Shown here piece by piece: positions 17,241-26,123 of a stretch of 64,000 nt of DNA. The DNA comes from Paraburkholderia sp. DHOC27 (lineage in GTDB: Bacteria > Pseudomonadota > Gammaproteobacteria > Burkholderiales > Burkholderiaceae). Every line of letters begins with the position of its first letter. Within the stretch, counting starts at the first letter, position 1. The stretch spans positions 62,184 through 126,183 of the forward strand of contig NZ_QVQV01000011.1 of NCBI RefSeq assembly GCF_003429005.1. The letters are read 5' to 3'. A program made the position numbers and the translations under genes. Below the pieces are notes generated by a model. That model was given only the letters and a program-made list of their open reading frames with translations, made no database searches and had not been told where the DNA came from.

Positions 17241-18533
17241 ATGATCCATTCTGTCGCCATAGCATCTGTCATTGCCGACGAAATTCTTGACTCGCGCGGC
17301 AATCCAACACTCCGTACGACAGTGGCACTTGCCGATGGTACGACGGCGAGCGCGAGCGTCCCGTCCGGTGCGTCGACGGGACAATACGAAGCGCTCGAAC
17401 TGCGCGATGGCGATCCCTCGCGCTATGCCGGCAACGGCGTGCTCCAGGCGGTAGCGAACGTCAACGGGCCGATCGCCGACGCGCTGGTGGGAATCCAGCC
17501 TGACGACCAATGGCGCATCGACGCGACGCTCATCGCAGTGGATGGCTCAGAGTTCAAGACGCGCCTCGGCGCGAACGCGATTCTGGGCGCATCGCTCGCC
17601 TGCGCGCGGGCAGCCTCACTCGCGTGCGGCCTTCCGCTTTTCCGGTATCTCGGCGGCGACGGTGCGCACGTACTGCCCGTTCCGATGCTCAATATCCTTA
17701 ACGGAGGCCAGCACGCCCATGATGGACCGGACGTGCAGGAATTCATGATCGTGCCACTGGGTGCGCCGACATTTCGCGAAGCGCTTCGCTATGCCGTTGA
17801 GACCTATCACGCCTTGCGCGATGTGTTGCGTGAAGCAAACCTCAGTGTCAGCACTGGGTACGAGGGCGGCTACGTGCCACGCGTCAAATCGAACGCAGCG
17901 GCGATGGATATGTTGATGCTCGCGATCCGGCGCGCCGGATATCGGCCCGGCGACGATATCGCGATTGCCCTGGACCTTGCGGCGAGTTCGTTGCATGACG
18001 GCGAAACGTATCGGCTTTCGCGCGAAGGAGTCGCCATGTCAAGCGCCGAAATGATCGATTATCTCGCCGGCTGGATGGGACGCTACCCGATCGTCTCGAT
18101 CGAAGATCCATTGGCCGACACCGACTGGTCGGGTTTTGCGGCACTGACCGGAACGCTTGGCTCGCGTGTTCAGGTTGTTGGCGATGATCTGTTCGTGAGC
18201 AATCGCATGTTTCTGGTGCGGGGCATTGCGAAGCGCTGCTGCAATGCTGTGCTTATCAAGCCAAATCAGGTCGGCACGGTGACCGAAACGCAGGATACAG
18301 CGCGAATGGCCTTGTCCGCTGGATATGGCGCCCCCGTTTCGCACAGGTCGGGCGACACGACAGACTCGAGCATCGCCGATCTGGCGGTTTCCCTCAACTG
18401 CGGGCAGATCAAGTCCGGGGCACCGGCGCATGGTGAAAGGATCGCAAAATATAACCGTCTGCTCAGTATCGAGAAGATGCTGGGAGAGCAGGCCGAGTTC
18501 GCCGGGCGAAGTGCATTTCGTCATCTCGTCTAG
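17241..18533 (+). CDS. eno: Enolase (divergent copy 1)
   Basis: The 430-residue protein is a full-length enolase, interconverting 2-phosphoglycerate and phosphoenolpyruvate in glycolysis. Catalytic and Mg-binding positions are kept: E167, E208, D245, E288, D315, K340, H368/R369 and K391. Several otherwise conserved neighbours differ: the catalytic-loop GDEGG is GYEGG (Y207), SHRSGET is SHRSGDT, and ILIKLNQIG is VLIKPNQVG. The copy at 30814 keeps the usual sequences. Fluoride is a classical enolase inhibitor, acting with phosphate at the Mg site. The enzyme follows FR7 by 237 bases. Whether the substitutions reduce fluoride sensitivity is an open question. Confidence 0.93.
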   Translation: MIHSVAIASVIADEILDSRGNPTLRTTVALADGTTASASVPSGASTGQYEALELRDGDPSRYAGNGVLQAVANVNGPIADALVGIQPDDQWRIDATLIAVDGSEFKTRLGANAILGASLACARAASLACGLPLFRYLGGDGAHVLPVPMLNILNGGQHAHDGPDVQEFMIVPLGAPTFREALRYAVETYHALRDVLREANLSVSTGYEGGYVPRVKSNAAAMDMLMLAIRRAGYRPGDDIAIALDLAASSLHDGETYRLSREGVAMSSAEMIDYLAGWMGRYPIVSIEDPLADTDWSGFAALTGTLGSRVQVVGDDLFVSNRMFLVRGIAKRCCNAVLIKPNQVGTVTETQDTARMALSAGYGAPVSHRSGDTTDSSIADLAVSLNCGQIKSGAPAHGERIAKYNRLLSIEKMLGEQAEFAGRSAFRHLV

Positions 18534-18594
18534 CAGCGTGCACAGGCGCAGGCACCCTTGCGTAGCCACTGCGCGAGGGGTATCTTTACAAACA

Positions 18595-18640
18595 GGAGAT
18601 GGCATTCTCCTTAACCGCCATGTTGGCTGATGATGCCTGT
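18595..18640 (+). promoter_or_regulatory. Fluoride riboswitch FR8
   Basis: GGAGATGGCATTCTCC, TTAACCGCCATGTTGGCTGATGATGCCTGT. The short arm has a small loop, and the final CCTAC is CCTGT. A strong hairpin GTCCGATGC...GCATCGGAC follows at once. It leads the operon of 18895, usp and the dynamin/cysteine-module fusion. Confidence 0.87.
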
Positions 18641-18894
18641 TGTCCGATGCGCTGCGATGCATCGGACCCCGCATTGAGGTGCCGACATGAACACCGCTCT
18701 AGCTGCTTCTGTTTTCTCTCTTCCCAGCGTTTTCGCCTTGATGGGGCGGCTGCTATTCATGCGGCCCGATCTCCCCCCTCCGCTATGCGGATTGATATCC
18801 CAGTCAGTGTCGCGCGGCGCAAGCCTCTACCCCAGGCGGGTGTGAGTTCGCGCGCGCGTTCAGTCTTCTGTCAAACCAGTATAGGGAGTCAGTC

Positions 18895-19353
18895 ATGTCT
18901 GGATTTCGTGACGATCTTCGTCAACGCATTGAAGAATTGCAAAACGATGGACCGGGGCGGGAATGGCTCGTACAGACGGCCGACGGACAAGTGGTATTCA
19001 GATGCCACTCGCACGAAGAGGCAATGAATGCACGGGCGCTCGTTGTACGACTTCCGCGCCAGGACGTACTGGGTCTGAAGATATCGACCGCGAACGTGAA
19101 CCCCGACTACATCGAACGTACCGGCCTGAAAAGCGCTGATTCACGGTTTTGCGACTGGGCGCTTCTCCAGCTCGGCCGGGTGTCGATAGCGACCTCGCCG
19201 GGCGACTCGGATCAGCGCTTTGCCGTCACAGGTGATGGCGGACAGACGGCGCAAGGCCGCACGCTCGCCGCTGCGCTTTTTGGGCTTGTCCAGCTGTGCT
19301 CAGTCAAGGATGCTGATAGCAGTGCGGAATTCAATCAGTTCGACAAGTTATAA
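18895..19353 (+). CDS. Protein of unknown function, FR8 operon
   Basis: The 152-residue product is soluble, with two cysteines and no signal or membrane segment. The first half reads like a small alpha-beta domain (WLVQTADGQVVFRCHSHEEAMNARALVVRLP), the second half contains FAVTGDGGQTAQGRTLAAALFGLVQL, reminiscent of the phage/Usp-neighbour ABA-like domains but not identified. AGGGAG precedes the ATG. It is first in the FR8 transcript, only nine bases from the usp gene. I do not recognise the family. Confidence 0.65.
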   Translation: MSGFRDDLRQRIEELQNDGPGREWLVQTADGQVVFRCHSHEEAMNARALVVRLPRQDVLGLKISTANVNPDYIERTGLKSADSRFCDWALLQLGRVSIATSPGDSDQRFAVTGDGGQTAQGRTLAAALFGLVQLCSVKDADSSAEFNQFDKL

Positions 19354-19362
19354 AAAACGCTC

Positions 19363-19839
19363 ATGAGATATTTACTGGCGGGATTCGACGGATCAGAGCG
19401 TTCGCGAATAGCGGTCCGGCACGCCGCATCGGTTGCTGAACGTTGTGCGGGGCGCCTGCATGTTCTGACGGTAATGCGACTGCCTTCGGCGGGGCTCGAC
19501 GTTCCTGTGAGTGATGACATTGTTGCAGACTGTTTTTCCAATGCGACCAATCAGCTGGCACTGCTGCGCGGCGAGCTGGATGCGAGATTTGCTCAGTTCA
19601 CAGTCCGGTATGGTGAGCCCGCACAGGAGATTGCGCGTTATGCGCTCGAATTTGGTGTTCGTGACGTTTTCCTGGGCGATCCTCGACGCATGATGCCGCG
19701 GATCATGTCCACCGGATGGCGGGTGCGACGTCTTCTTGCAGGAACAGGTTGCGAGGTCACGAGCGTAACAGCGAAAACCCTCGCTGCGCAGAGTGGGGAG
19801 GACGTGCATTGCAGCGCAGGCGGGGCGCAGTCGTTTTGA
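19363..19839 (+). CDS. Universal stress protein, single domain
   Basis: The 158-residue protein begins MRYLLAGFDGSERSRIAVRHA, the typical first strand and helix of UspA, and ends with a strand leading to a short Ser-rich tail. The G-2x-G-9x-G(S/T) ATP-binding motif is not well preserved (the equivalent region reads GDPRRMMPRIMSTGWRVRRLLAG), so nucleotide binding is doubtful. It sits between 18895 and the GTPase fusion in the FR8 operon. Confidence 0.75.
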   Translation: MRYLLAGFDGSERSRIAVRHAASVAERCAGRLHVLTVMRLPSAGLDVPVSDDIVADCFSNATNQLALLRGELDARFAQFTVRYGEPAQEIARYALEFGVRDVFLGDPRRMMPRIMSTGWRVRRLLAGTGCEVTSVTAKTLAAQSGEDVHCSAGGAQSF

Positions 19840-19872
19840 ACGCGGTTCAAGGCAAAGCCTGTGGAGGCTTGA

Positions 19873-21531
19873 GTGGACCTGAAAGACTATGAGACACTGA
19901 AATTCGAGCTGGCGGCCCATTTGCGCGCCCTGGAAACGCTCGCTGGCACGCAAAGGGAATCGCTTCAGGCCGAGATCCGCACGCTGTTTGCGCGGCTCGC
20001 CGAAGATCGCTTCAACCTCGTTGTAGTGGGCCGGTTCAACCGCGGCAAGACGTCGCTGATGAATGCTTTGCTTGGCTCCGATCGTTTGCCGACCGGCATT
20101 CTTCCATTGACCTCGGTGATCACCACTGTCGTGTACGGCACGACGGAGCGGGTGTTGGTCAAGTTCCGGGAGACGCGGCTTGATAGCGAGATTGCGCTCG
20201 ACGCGCTGGCTGGCTATATCACCCAGGAACACAACCCTGGCAATGCGCGTCGGGTAGAGACGGCTGAGGTCCAGTTGCCTGAGGAAATCCTTCGGCGCGG
20301 CTTCCACATGATCGACACCCCAGGACTAGGGTCGCACATCGCGGAGAACACGCGCACGACCGAACGCTTCCTGCCCGAGGCTGACGCGTTTGTGCTCGTG
20401 ACGAGCTATGAGAGCCCGGTGTCAGAAGAAGAGCTCGCGGTCCTCCATACGGCGTCGACATCATTCCGGCGCGTCTTTGTTGTGATAAACAAGCAGGACA
20501 CTGTGAACGACGTTGACCGGGTGACGGTTCAGCAGTACGTGCGGGAGAGGCTGCGCAGCATATTCGGAGAAGAATGTCCCGCGGTGTTTTCGGTGTCAGC
20601 AAGGGACGGTCTTGAAGCAAAGCGAAAGGGGGATAGCGCGGGTCTTGCTCAAAGTGGTATTACTGCGCTCGAACTCGCATTGACCAGTTTCATGCTGGAA
20701 GAAAAGCGCGCCGTCTTTCTATCGGGGATGTGCGAACGCATGATCGACCTCGCCGCGCGGTTGCCAGACGTCGGATCGCAAAGCCAGTTCATGCAGGCGA
20801 TGCAGTCCGTGCACGATGAAATTGGCCGACATCGAGGACAACAGGCATTGCCCGTTCGTCGTCCTGTGCCCGGGTCCTTGAGCAACGTCCATCCGCAGAC
20901 CTGTGAAATATGCCGGCATATCCAGAGCGCCACGTTCGATACGCTCGCCAGTTACCAGCACGAACTGGCAAGCAGTGCGGATGTTCAGAAACAACATGCG
21001 CTGCGCGGGGGGCTGTGTCGCACGCACACACGACAGTATGCGTCGCTTGCGCCCCCGCATGACATCTGTGTGGGCAATGCAGCATTGATCGAGTGGATGT
21101 CTTCGGAGCTGGCGACATTGGCACGGTCGATTGACCAGCTGGATGAACGCGAGCCGCCTCCCCTTTGTCTTGCTGTGATCAAAGAGGGCTGTCCTCTGTG
21201 CCTGAGCGCTGCGCATGCTGAAATGCAGGCCATCTCGACGCTGGTTTGCGAGATGGCGCGGCTTGACGACGTCTCGTCTGAACGGCTTTCGATGATTTGT
21301 ATGCCGCACCTCGCGCGCGCGTTGCCAGCCCTACGCGAAGGGGGGGCCGCGCGCGCATTATTGACCCGGCAGGCGGCAATGCTCGACCGTCTGGCCGAGG
21401 ATATGCGCAGGTACGCCACCAAATACGACGCGCTAAGACGATATCTCGCCAGTGAAGAAGAGCGCGATGCCGCGGAGATGGCCGTTGCTGCGCTTGCGGG
21501 GCTGCCGAATGGACACGTCAGCGGGGGATAG
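19873..21531 (+). CDS. Dynamin-like GTPase fused to two CxxC-CxxH modules
   Basis: The N-terminal half is a dynamin/GTPase domain: P-loop GRFNRGKTS at residues 53-61, the switch I region with P79/T84, DTPG at 148-151 and NKQD at 206-209. From about residue 340 it carries two copies of the cysteine module found in neighbouring genes: C344/C347 with C382/H385 and C440/C443 with C476/H479. A helical tail follows. The GTPase domain resembles bacterial dynamin-like proteins, which act on membranes, but no membrane-inserting paddle or transmembrane segment is obvious. Start is GTG at 19873 behind GGAGG. It is third in the FR8 operon. The fusion is the best evidence that the cysteine-rich proteins work with the GTPases. 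Confidence 0.85.
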   Translation: MDLKDYETLKFELAAHLRALETLAGTQRESLQAEIRTLFARLAEDRFNLVVVGRFNRGKTSLMNALLGSDRLPTGILPLTSVITTVVYGTTERVLVKFRETRLDSEIALDALAGYITQEHNPGNARRVETAEVQLPEEILRRGFHMIDTPGLGSHIAENTRTTERFLPEADAFVLVTSYESPVSEEELAVLHTASTSFRRVFVVINKQDTVNDVDRVTVQQYVRERLRSIFGEECPAVFSVSARDGLEAKRKGDSAGLAQSGITALELALTSFMLEEKRAVFLSGMCERMIDLAARLPDVGSQSQFMQAMQSVHDEIGRHRGQQALPVRRPVPGSLSNVHPQTCEICRHIQSATFDTLASYQHELASSADVQKQHALRGGLCRTHTRQYASLAPPHDICVGNAALIEWMSSELATLARSIDQLDEREPPPLCLAVIKEGCPLCLSAAHAEMQAISTLVCEMARLDDVSSERLSMICMPHLARALPALREGGAARALLTRQAAMLDRLAEDMRRYATKYDALRRYLASEEERDAAEMAVAALAGLPNGHVSGG

Positions 21532-21964
21532 ATGGCTCAAACCGTGGCTCCGGCAGCGCAGGCTGCTCAGGTGTGTGCGCGTCGTTCGCAGGCGACTGGT
21601 TCGTTGTCGGTGGCGCGGCGGGCCGCGGCGGAAGAGCTCGGGAAACCGACGATGGATGAACAGTCGCGTTGTCGTGGCAACCGCGGAGTTCGTCAGGCGT
21701 CGGCCGTGGCCGAAACTGGTCGATGCAGGCGGCCTCGGATGGACGCGGGACCTGGCAGGTCGGCGTAACCTGCCCTTCGAGTCGCAGCTCACGGGGCTGC
21801 ACAATTGACAGTGCGGTCGCACTGTCCTGAGCGAAAACTGGTTGAGTGTGCAAGCTCCAGCATGCACACAGAAGTACGCGGATGGCGCGCTGCGCAGGAA
21901 TGAGAACGGGGTCAGCGGCACCGCGCAACGGCCGGGCGGTGTCAGAATGGTTTTTGATGTGCAT
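21518..21964 (-). CDS. Possible exported Pro-rich protein
   Basis: A minus-strand frame of about 148 codons has a basic start, a hydrophobic stretch (AIRVLLCACWSL) and a signal-peptidase-like VFA followed by a Cys- and Pro-rich part (RLEGQVTPTCQVPRPSEAACIDQFRPRPTPDELRGC), then Pro-rich sequence. This is the pattern of a small periplasmic protein, but there is no good ribosome binding site, and the opposite strand is also open. It is convergent with the GTPase gene and overlaps its last bases. Treat as tentative. Confidence 0.3.
   Translation of the reverse strand: MHIKNHSDTARPLRGAADPVLIPAQRAIRVLLCACWSLHTQPVFAQDSATALSIVQPRELRLEGQVTPTCQVPRPSEAACIDQFRPRPTPDELRGCHDNATVHPSSVSRALPPRPAAPPTTNQSPANDAHTPEQPALPEPRFEPSIPR
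21807..21826. repeat. Perfect inverted repeat
   Basis: GACAGTGC-GGTC-GCACTGTC forms an 8-bp stem with a 4-base loop. No T run follows on either strand. It lies inside the tentative exported-protein frame and may be an operator or a hairpin. Confidence 0.4.
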
Positions 21965-22013
21965 GCGCGATAGCTCAAGCGCAAACAGAAAGTGGTTATG
22001 TATGGAGGCTGTA

Positions 22014-22169
22014 ATGGACGAGTTGAGCGTGGGGACCATCGTTGGCCTGTTCATCGTAGGTATGATTGCCGTACTGATCGCCGATCATTATCGCCGTGAG
22101 CATCTTCGCGACAGGTTGCTTGAGCGCATGAATCATCACTGGCGGGAGACTACGCGGCGCCGCTCCTGA
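22014..22169 (+). CDS. Small single-pass membrane protein
   Basis: The 51-residue product has one hydrophobic segment (VGTIVGLFIVGMIAVLIA) near the N-terminus followed by a basic helical tail (RREHLRDRLLERMNHHWRETTRRRS). GGAGG lies six bases before the ATG, which decides the start over the upstream in-frame ATGs. It is between the FR8 operon and ctaD (convergent with the latter). No family recognised. Confidence 0.5.
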   Translation: MDELSVGTIVGLFIVGMIAVLIADHYRREHLRDRLLERMNHHWRETTRRRS

Positions 22170-22386
22170 TTGATATGCGGAGCCGCCATCCCCGGGGAGG
22201 CCCACGTAATGGTCATGCATTGCGGTGTTGAATCGCGCTGTTTTTGACCGGCATCTACAACGCCTTCACACGACTGCGTTGCGTGCCCGCGGTCGTTAGA
22301 CCTCCCTGTGTGCGCAGAAGTAGTTGTCCATACATCGCGTCCATGCCTCGGAACGTGCCGCAAGCATGGACGCGTTGGTGCCAGAA

Positions 22387-23976
22387 CTATTTCACGATCG
22401 GCGGGGTCTCGAACGTGTGAAAGGGTGCCGGACTCGGAATAGTCCACTCCAGTCCTTCGGCGCCGTCCCACGGTTTATCTTCCGCCTTTGCGAGCTGGTC
22501 GCTGCCGCGGTAGGCCGGCAGTGCTACCGCAAAGAGGAAGTAGACCTGCGCGAGGCCGAAGCCAAATGCGCCGATAGTTGCGACCTGGTTCCAGCTGGTA
22601 AATTGCGCAGGGTAATCTGCGTAGCGACGGGGCATACCTGCCAGACCCAGAAAATGCATCGGGAAAAACGCGACGTTAAAGAAAATGATCGAGGCCCAGA
22701 AGTGAATCTTGCCCCGCACCTCGTTATACATCTTGCCCGTCCATTTGGGTGCCCAGTAGTACCAGCCAGAAAAAAGGCCAAAGAGCGATCCGGCAACCAG
22801 AACGTAGTGGAAATGCGCGACCACATAATAGGTACCATGTAACTGAATGTCGATCGGCGCCATGGCCAGGATCAGACCCGTGAGTCCTCCTACCGTGAAC
22901 ACGAGCAGAAAGCCAATCGCGAACAGCATAGGCGTCTCGAATGTCAGCGAACCTCGCCACATCGTGGCGACCCAGTTGAACACCTTGACTCCGGTCGGCA
23001 CCGCAATCAGCATGGTCGCGTACATGAAAAACAGTTGCCCGGTCACTGGCATACCGGTCACAAACATGTGATGTGCCCAGACCATGAACGAGAGGATGGC
23101 AATCGACGCGGTCGCATACACCATGGACGCGTAACCAAACAGCGGCTTGCGCGAGAACGCCGGAATCACCTGCGAGACGATTCCGAAGGCAGGCAGGATC
23201 ATGATGTACACCTCCGGGTGCCCGAAGAACCAGAAGATGTGCTGGTACATGATCGGGTCGCCGCCGCCCGTCGCGACAAAGAAGGACGTACCAAAGTGCC
23301 GATCGAAAAGCAGCATGGTAATCGCGCCAGCCAGCACCGGCATCACGGCGATGAGCAGGAACGCGGTGATGAGCCACGTCCAGCAGAACATCGGCATTTC
23401 CATCAGCGTGAGTCCGGGCGCGCGCATGTTCAGGATCGTCACGATAATGTTGATGCCACCCATGATTGACGACGCACCCATGATGTGGACCGCGAAAATG
23501 GTCATGTCCATGCCCGGGCCCATCTGTTCAGACAGGGGCGCGTACATGGTCCATCCTGCCGCCTGACCGCCACCGGGCACGAAGAATGAACCCACCAGCA
23601 GAACGCCCGCCACAGGAAGCAGCCAGAAACTGAAATTGTTCATGCGGGCGAACGCCATATCGGAAGCGCCGACCTGCAGCGGAATCATCCAGTTGGCGAA
23701 GCCGACGAACGCCGGCATGATCGCACCGAAAATCATGATCAGACCGTGCTCGGAGGTGAGCTGGTTGAAAAACTCCGGCCGCATCAGTTGCAGGCCCGGT
23801 TCAAACAGCTCCGTGCGGATCATCAGCGCAAGCACACCGCCCACAAGAAACATGGCAAACGAAAAAATCAGGTAAAGCGTACCAATGTCCTTATGGTTGG
23901 TCGCGAACAGCCAGCGACGCCAGCCGACGGGACGCTCGTGCGCATGGTCATGCGCGATCGGGGCTACGATGCTCAT
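22387..23976 (-). CDS. ctaD: Cytochrome c oxidase subunit I, orphan copy
   Basis: The 529-residue protein is a complete aa3-type (A1) heme-copper oxidase subunit I with twelve membrane helices. Heme and copper ligands are present (SEHGLIMIFG, GHPEVYIMILP, WAHHMFVTGMP, HFHYVLVAG). D-channel residues (DMAFARMNN, PEVY) and the K-channel lysine (PTGVKVFNW) are also kept, so it should be functional. No subunit II, III, assembly or heme A genes are in the window. The ATG overlaps the stop of the dynamin-like GTPase (ATGA) and has AGGAGGAG before it, so it belongs to the FR9 operon. A replacement for a fluoride-sensitive subunit is possible, since fluoride binds ferric heme a3, but that is inference. 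Confidence 0.93.
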   Translation of the reverse strand: MSIVAPIAHDHAHERPVGWRRWLFATNHKDIGTLYLIFSFAMFLVGGVLALMIRTELFEPGLQLMRPEFFNQLTSEHGLIMIFGAIMPAFVGFANWMIPLQVGASDMAFARMNNFSFWLLPVAGVLLVGSFFVPGGGQAAGWTMYAPLSEQMGPGMDMTIFAVHIMGASSIMGGINIIVTILNMRAPGLTLMEMPMFCWTWLITAFLLIAVMPVLAGAITMLLFDRHFGTSFFVATGGGDPIMYQHIFWFFGHPEVYIMILPAFGIVSQVIPAFSRKPLFGYASMVYATASIAILSFMVWAHHMFVTGMPVTGQLFFMYATMLIAVPTGVKVFNWVATMWRGSLTFETPMLFAIGFLLVFTVGGLTGLILAMAPIDIQLHGTYYVVAHFHYVLVAGSLFGLFSGWYYWAPKWTGKMYNEVRGKIHFWASIIFFNVAFFPMHFLGLAGMPRRYADYPAQFTSWNQVATIGAFGFGLAQVYFLFAVALPAYRGSDQLAKAEDKPWDGAEGLEWTIPSPAPFHTFETPPIVK

Positions 23977-26123
23977 TGACTGCTCCTCCTGGTGTGATTG
24001 TCATGTCCAATGGCGGATTCGGATGATCGTTCAGCAATGCCCGGCATCGGTGAGCCGGTTACTATCGAAGGGTCGTGCAGCCTGGAGATATCGGCCCGCA
24101 GTTGCTGGAGCCATTCATCTGCGCTATGCGCACCGGTCGCGGTGGTAGTGATCTCACGGATATGTTGCTCGAGGCGCAGACGCTGCGCGCCGAACGCATC
24201 CAGCAGAGCGCGCAACGCCGTTACTCTCCACGCTCGCACGGTCGCAATGTGATCGATCAGCGCACATCTGATGATGCCGATCGCCGGGCTGTAACGCAGG
24301 GTCTTGCGCGCGCCGAGATAGAAGCCCCACCGGCCAAAGAGCGATCCGATCCCACGGGGGATCACAGTCACAGGCAGGTTCGTGCCGGCGGGGAGATAGT
24401 GACCAAGCCTGAATTCTGGGAGCGCGGGAAGTGGCGGCATGTAGCCGAGATCGCTTCCCGGTAGCTCCAGTGCGTTGGCCGCCTGAACGAGCGTGACGGC
24501 AGCCTGCGAGCGGAGTTGTTCGATGCGCCACGATGCCCGGGTGGAGAGATTGCGGGCGTAAGCAGTCGTGGCCTGTTCGAGCATCGCTGAGATATCGAAG
24601 GCGACATCCCTTTCCTCGGTCCACAGCGCGGCGGCGTTGTGGGCGACTTCATTGATCAGCGGCTGCAGGAAAGCAGCGGAATCGCATTCGCGGAGCTCAT
24701 CACGCGAGCGCTGAAGTCTCGTCTGCATGTCATTGAGCGTCGCCTGTAACGACGTCACGTTCTGCCCCGATGTTCCGGAAAGCCGCCCGCGCTCGACATG
24801 CCGCTCCAGCGCCGCGGCAATCTGCGCGGCAATCACGTCAGTCCTTGCGGCGAGCAGGGCCGCCTGACGCAGGGGGTAAGCGGCGAGATAATCCGCAAGG
24901 GGCCCATCCTGCCACGCCTTGCACAGCGTGGCCTCGGTGTCTCTTGTGCTGACAAGGTACGCTGGAACCTCGTAGCGCGCTTTCTTCCACAGTTCGTGCA
25001 CGACGTGCCCGTAGGTATGCCAACGATCCTCCGCTGCGAGCAGATCGGCTTTCGTGACAAGCACCATGGTGTCGATGCCGGCGTGATGCAATTGGTCGAG
25101 AAGCTGTGCTTCGTCAAGCGCGAGTGAAGCCACCGCCGAGATCAGGACGACCGCGAGGTCGCACCGGAAGAGCAGTGCAGGGTCCAGGAGCGGCACGCGC
25201 CCGGGTGAGCGCGAAGAACCCGGCATGTCGAGTAGCGTGACCCCCGCTTTGAGAATTGCAGCCGGCGTCTGGAACTGTATATGGGTGATGTGACGGTAGT
25301 TTTCCGGATTCGCATGGACGTCGACGAATTCCGCGAGCCTTCCGCGCTCAAAGCGCTCCGAAATGGCATCGGCGAAATCGACACTGCCACACTCGCGCGC
25401 GCCGTAGTCGATCTGTACCGGAACGACGGTTGTGGGCATCGCCGCCACCGGCAGGAGCGCCGCGCCGAGAAGACAGTTCAGTAACGACGACTTGCCCGTG
25501 CTGCTCTCGCCGAATACGCCTATGGTGATATTGCCCGAGCGCACGCGTGCAGAGAGCGCGTCAACACATGACTCAAGCTGCGCAAGTCCGTGCCGGGCGG
25601 TCATCTGCTTCATATCCAACAGGCGCGCGTCGAGCCCGGTAACGGGCTGCGCTTGGCCTTGGGCGGTCTGCGCCGTGATGTCCCTGCGCAACGCGAGATC
25701 GTTCGCCACGACAAGGAGCGTGTTCATCAGCTCGTCGACAATCCGGCATGCGTCTTCCTGCTGTTGCGCATTGAGTACACCAGACGCGGCGCTCGCCCGC
25801 GGGTTAAGTCCGGCGGCGGCAACGAGCGCTTCGTCGATGAGCGCTCTTGCACACCGCTGCGCACTGGTGGCTGGAACAGGGGCCGGTATGTGGTGACGCT
25901 CCAGAATCGAGGACATGACGCCACGTATGTGCTGACAATCATCCGCAACGATTGCATGGCGCGCCGGCGTAACGTCCGCTGTGTGGGCGCAGAACGGGGA
26001 AGACAGCACCTCGGGGTCAAGCGTGCGTACGCATCGATTGAGCAGGTCATCGATCAACCGGAAGGTACTCAGGACACGGTCTGCGAACTCGGCAGGGAGT
26101 GTGTTACGGCGTTCAACGCCCAT
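23973..26123 (-). CDS. Dynamin-like GTPase
   Basis: From the ATG at 26123, which has GGAGG eight bases upstream, the product is 716 residues. The GTPase domain shows the P-loop GVFGESSTGKSSLLN, DMPGSS and TKAD. The regions before and after are long, helical and Leu/Ala-rich, and a mildly hydrophobic stretch (RGIGSLFGRWGFYLGARKTLRYSPAIGIIRCALI) near the C-terminus could contact membranes. This order resembles bacterial dynamin-like proteins. It does not have the cysteine modules, but the upstream gene, which overlaps it by 11 bases, is such a protein. ctaD follows with a 4-base overlap. All three are behind FR9. The frame continues upstream of 26123 without family character. Confidence 0.82.
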   Translation of the reverse strand: MGVERRNTLPAEFADRVLSTFRLIDDLLNRCVRTLDPEVLSSPFCAHTADVTPARHAIVADDCQHIRGVMSSILERHHIPAPVPATSAQRCARALIDEALVAAAGLNPRASAASGVLNAQQQEDACRIVDELMNTLLVVANDLALRRDITAQTAQGQAQPVTGLDARLLDMKQMTARHGLAQLESCVDALSARVRSGNITIGVFGESSTGKSSLLNCLLGAALLPVAAMPTTVVPVQIDYGARECGSVDFADAISERFERGRLAEFVDVHANPENYRHITHIQFQTPAAILKAGVTLLDMPGSSRSPGRVPLLDPALLFRCDLAVVLISAVASLALDEAQLLDQLHHAGIDTMVLVTKADLLAAEDRWHTYGHVVHELWKKARYEVPAYLVSTRDTEATLCKAWQDGPLADYLAAYPLRQAALLAARTDVIAAQIAAALERHVERGRLSGTSGQNVTSLQATLNDMQTRLQRSRDELRECDSAAFLQPLINEVAHNAAALWTEERDVAFDISAMLEQATTAYARNLSTRASWRIEQLRSQAAVTLVQAANALELPGSDLGYMPPLPALPEFRLGHYLPAGTNLPVTVIPRGIGSLFGRWGFYLGARKTLRYSPAIGIIRCALIDHIATVRAWRVTALRALLDAFGAQRLRLEQHIREITTTATGAHSADEWLQQLRADISRLHDPSIVTGSPMPGIAERSSESAIGHDNHTRRSSQ

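Noticed and set aside
22324..23979. Several plus-strand frames opposite ctaD
   Set aside because: Antisense shadows of a strongly conserved gene.
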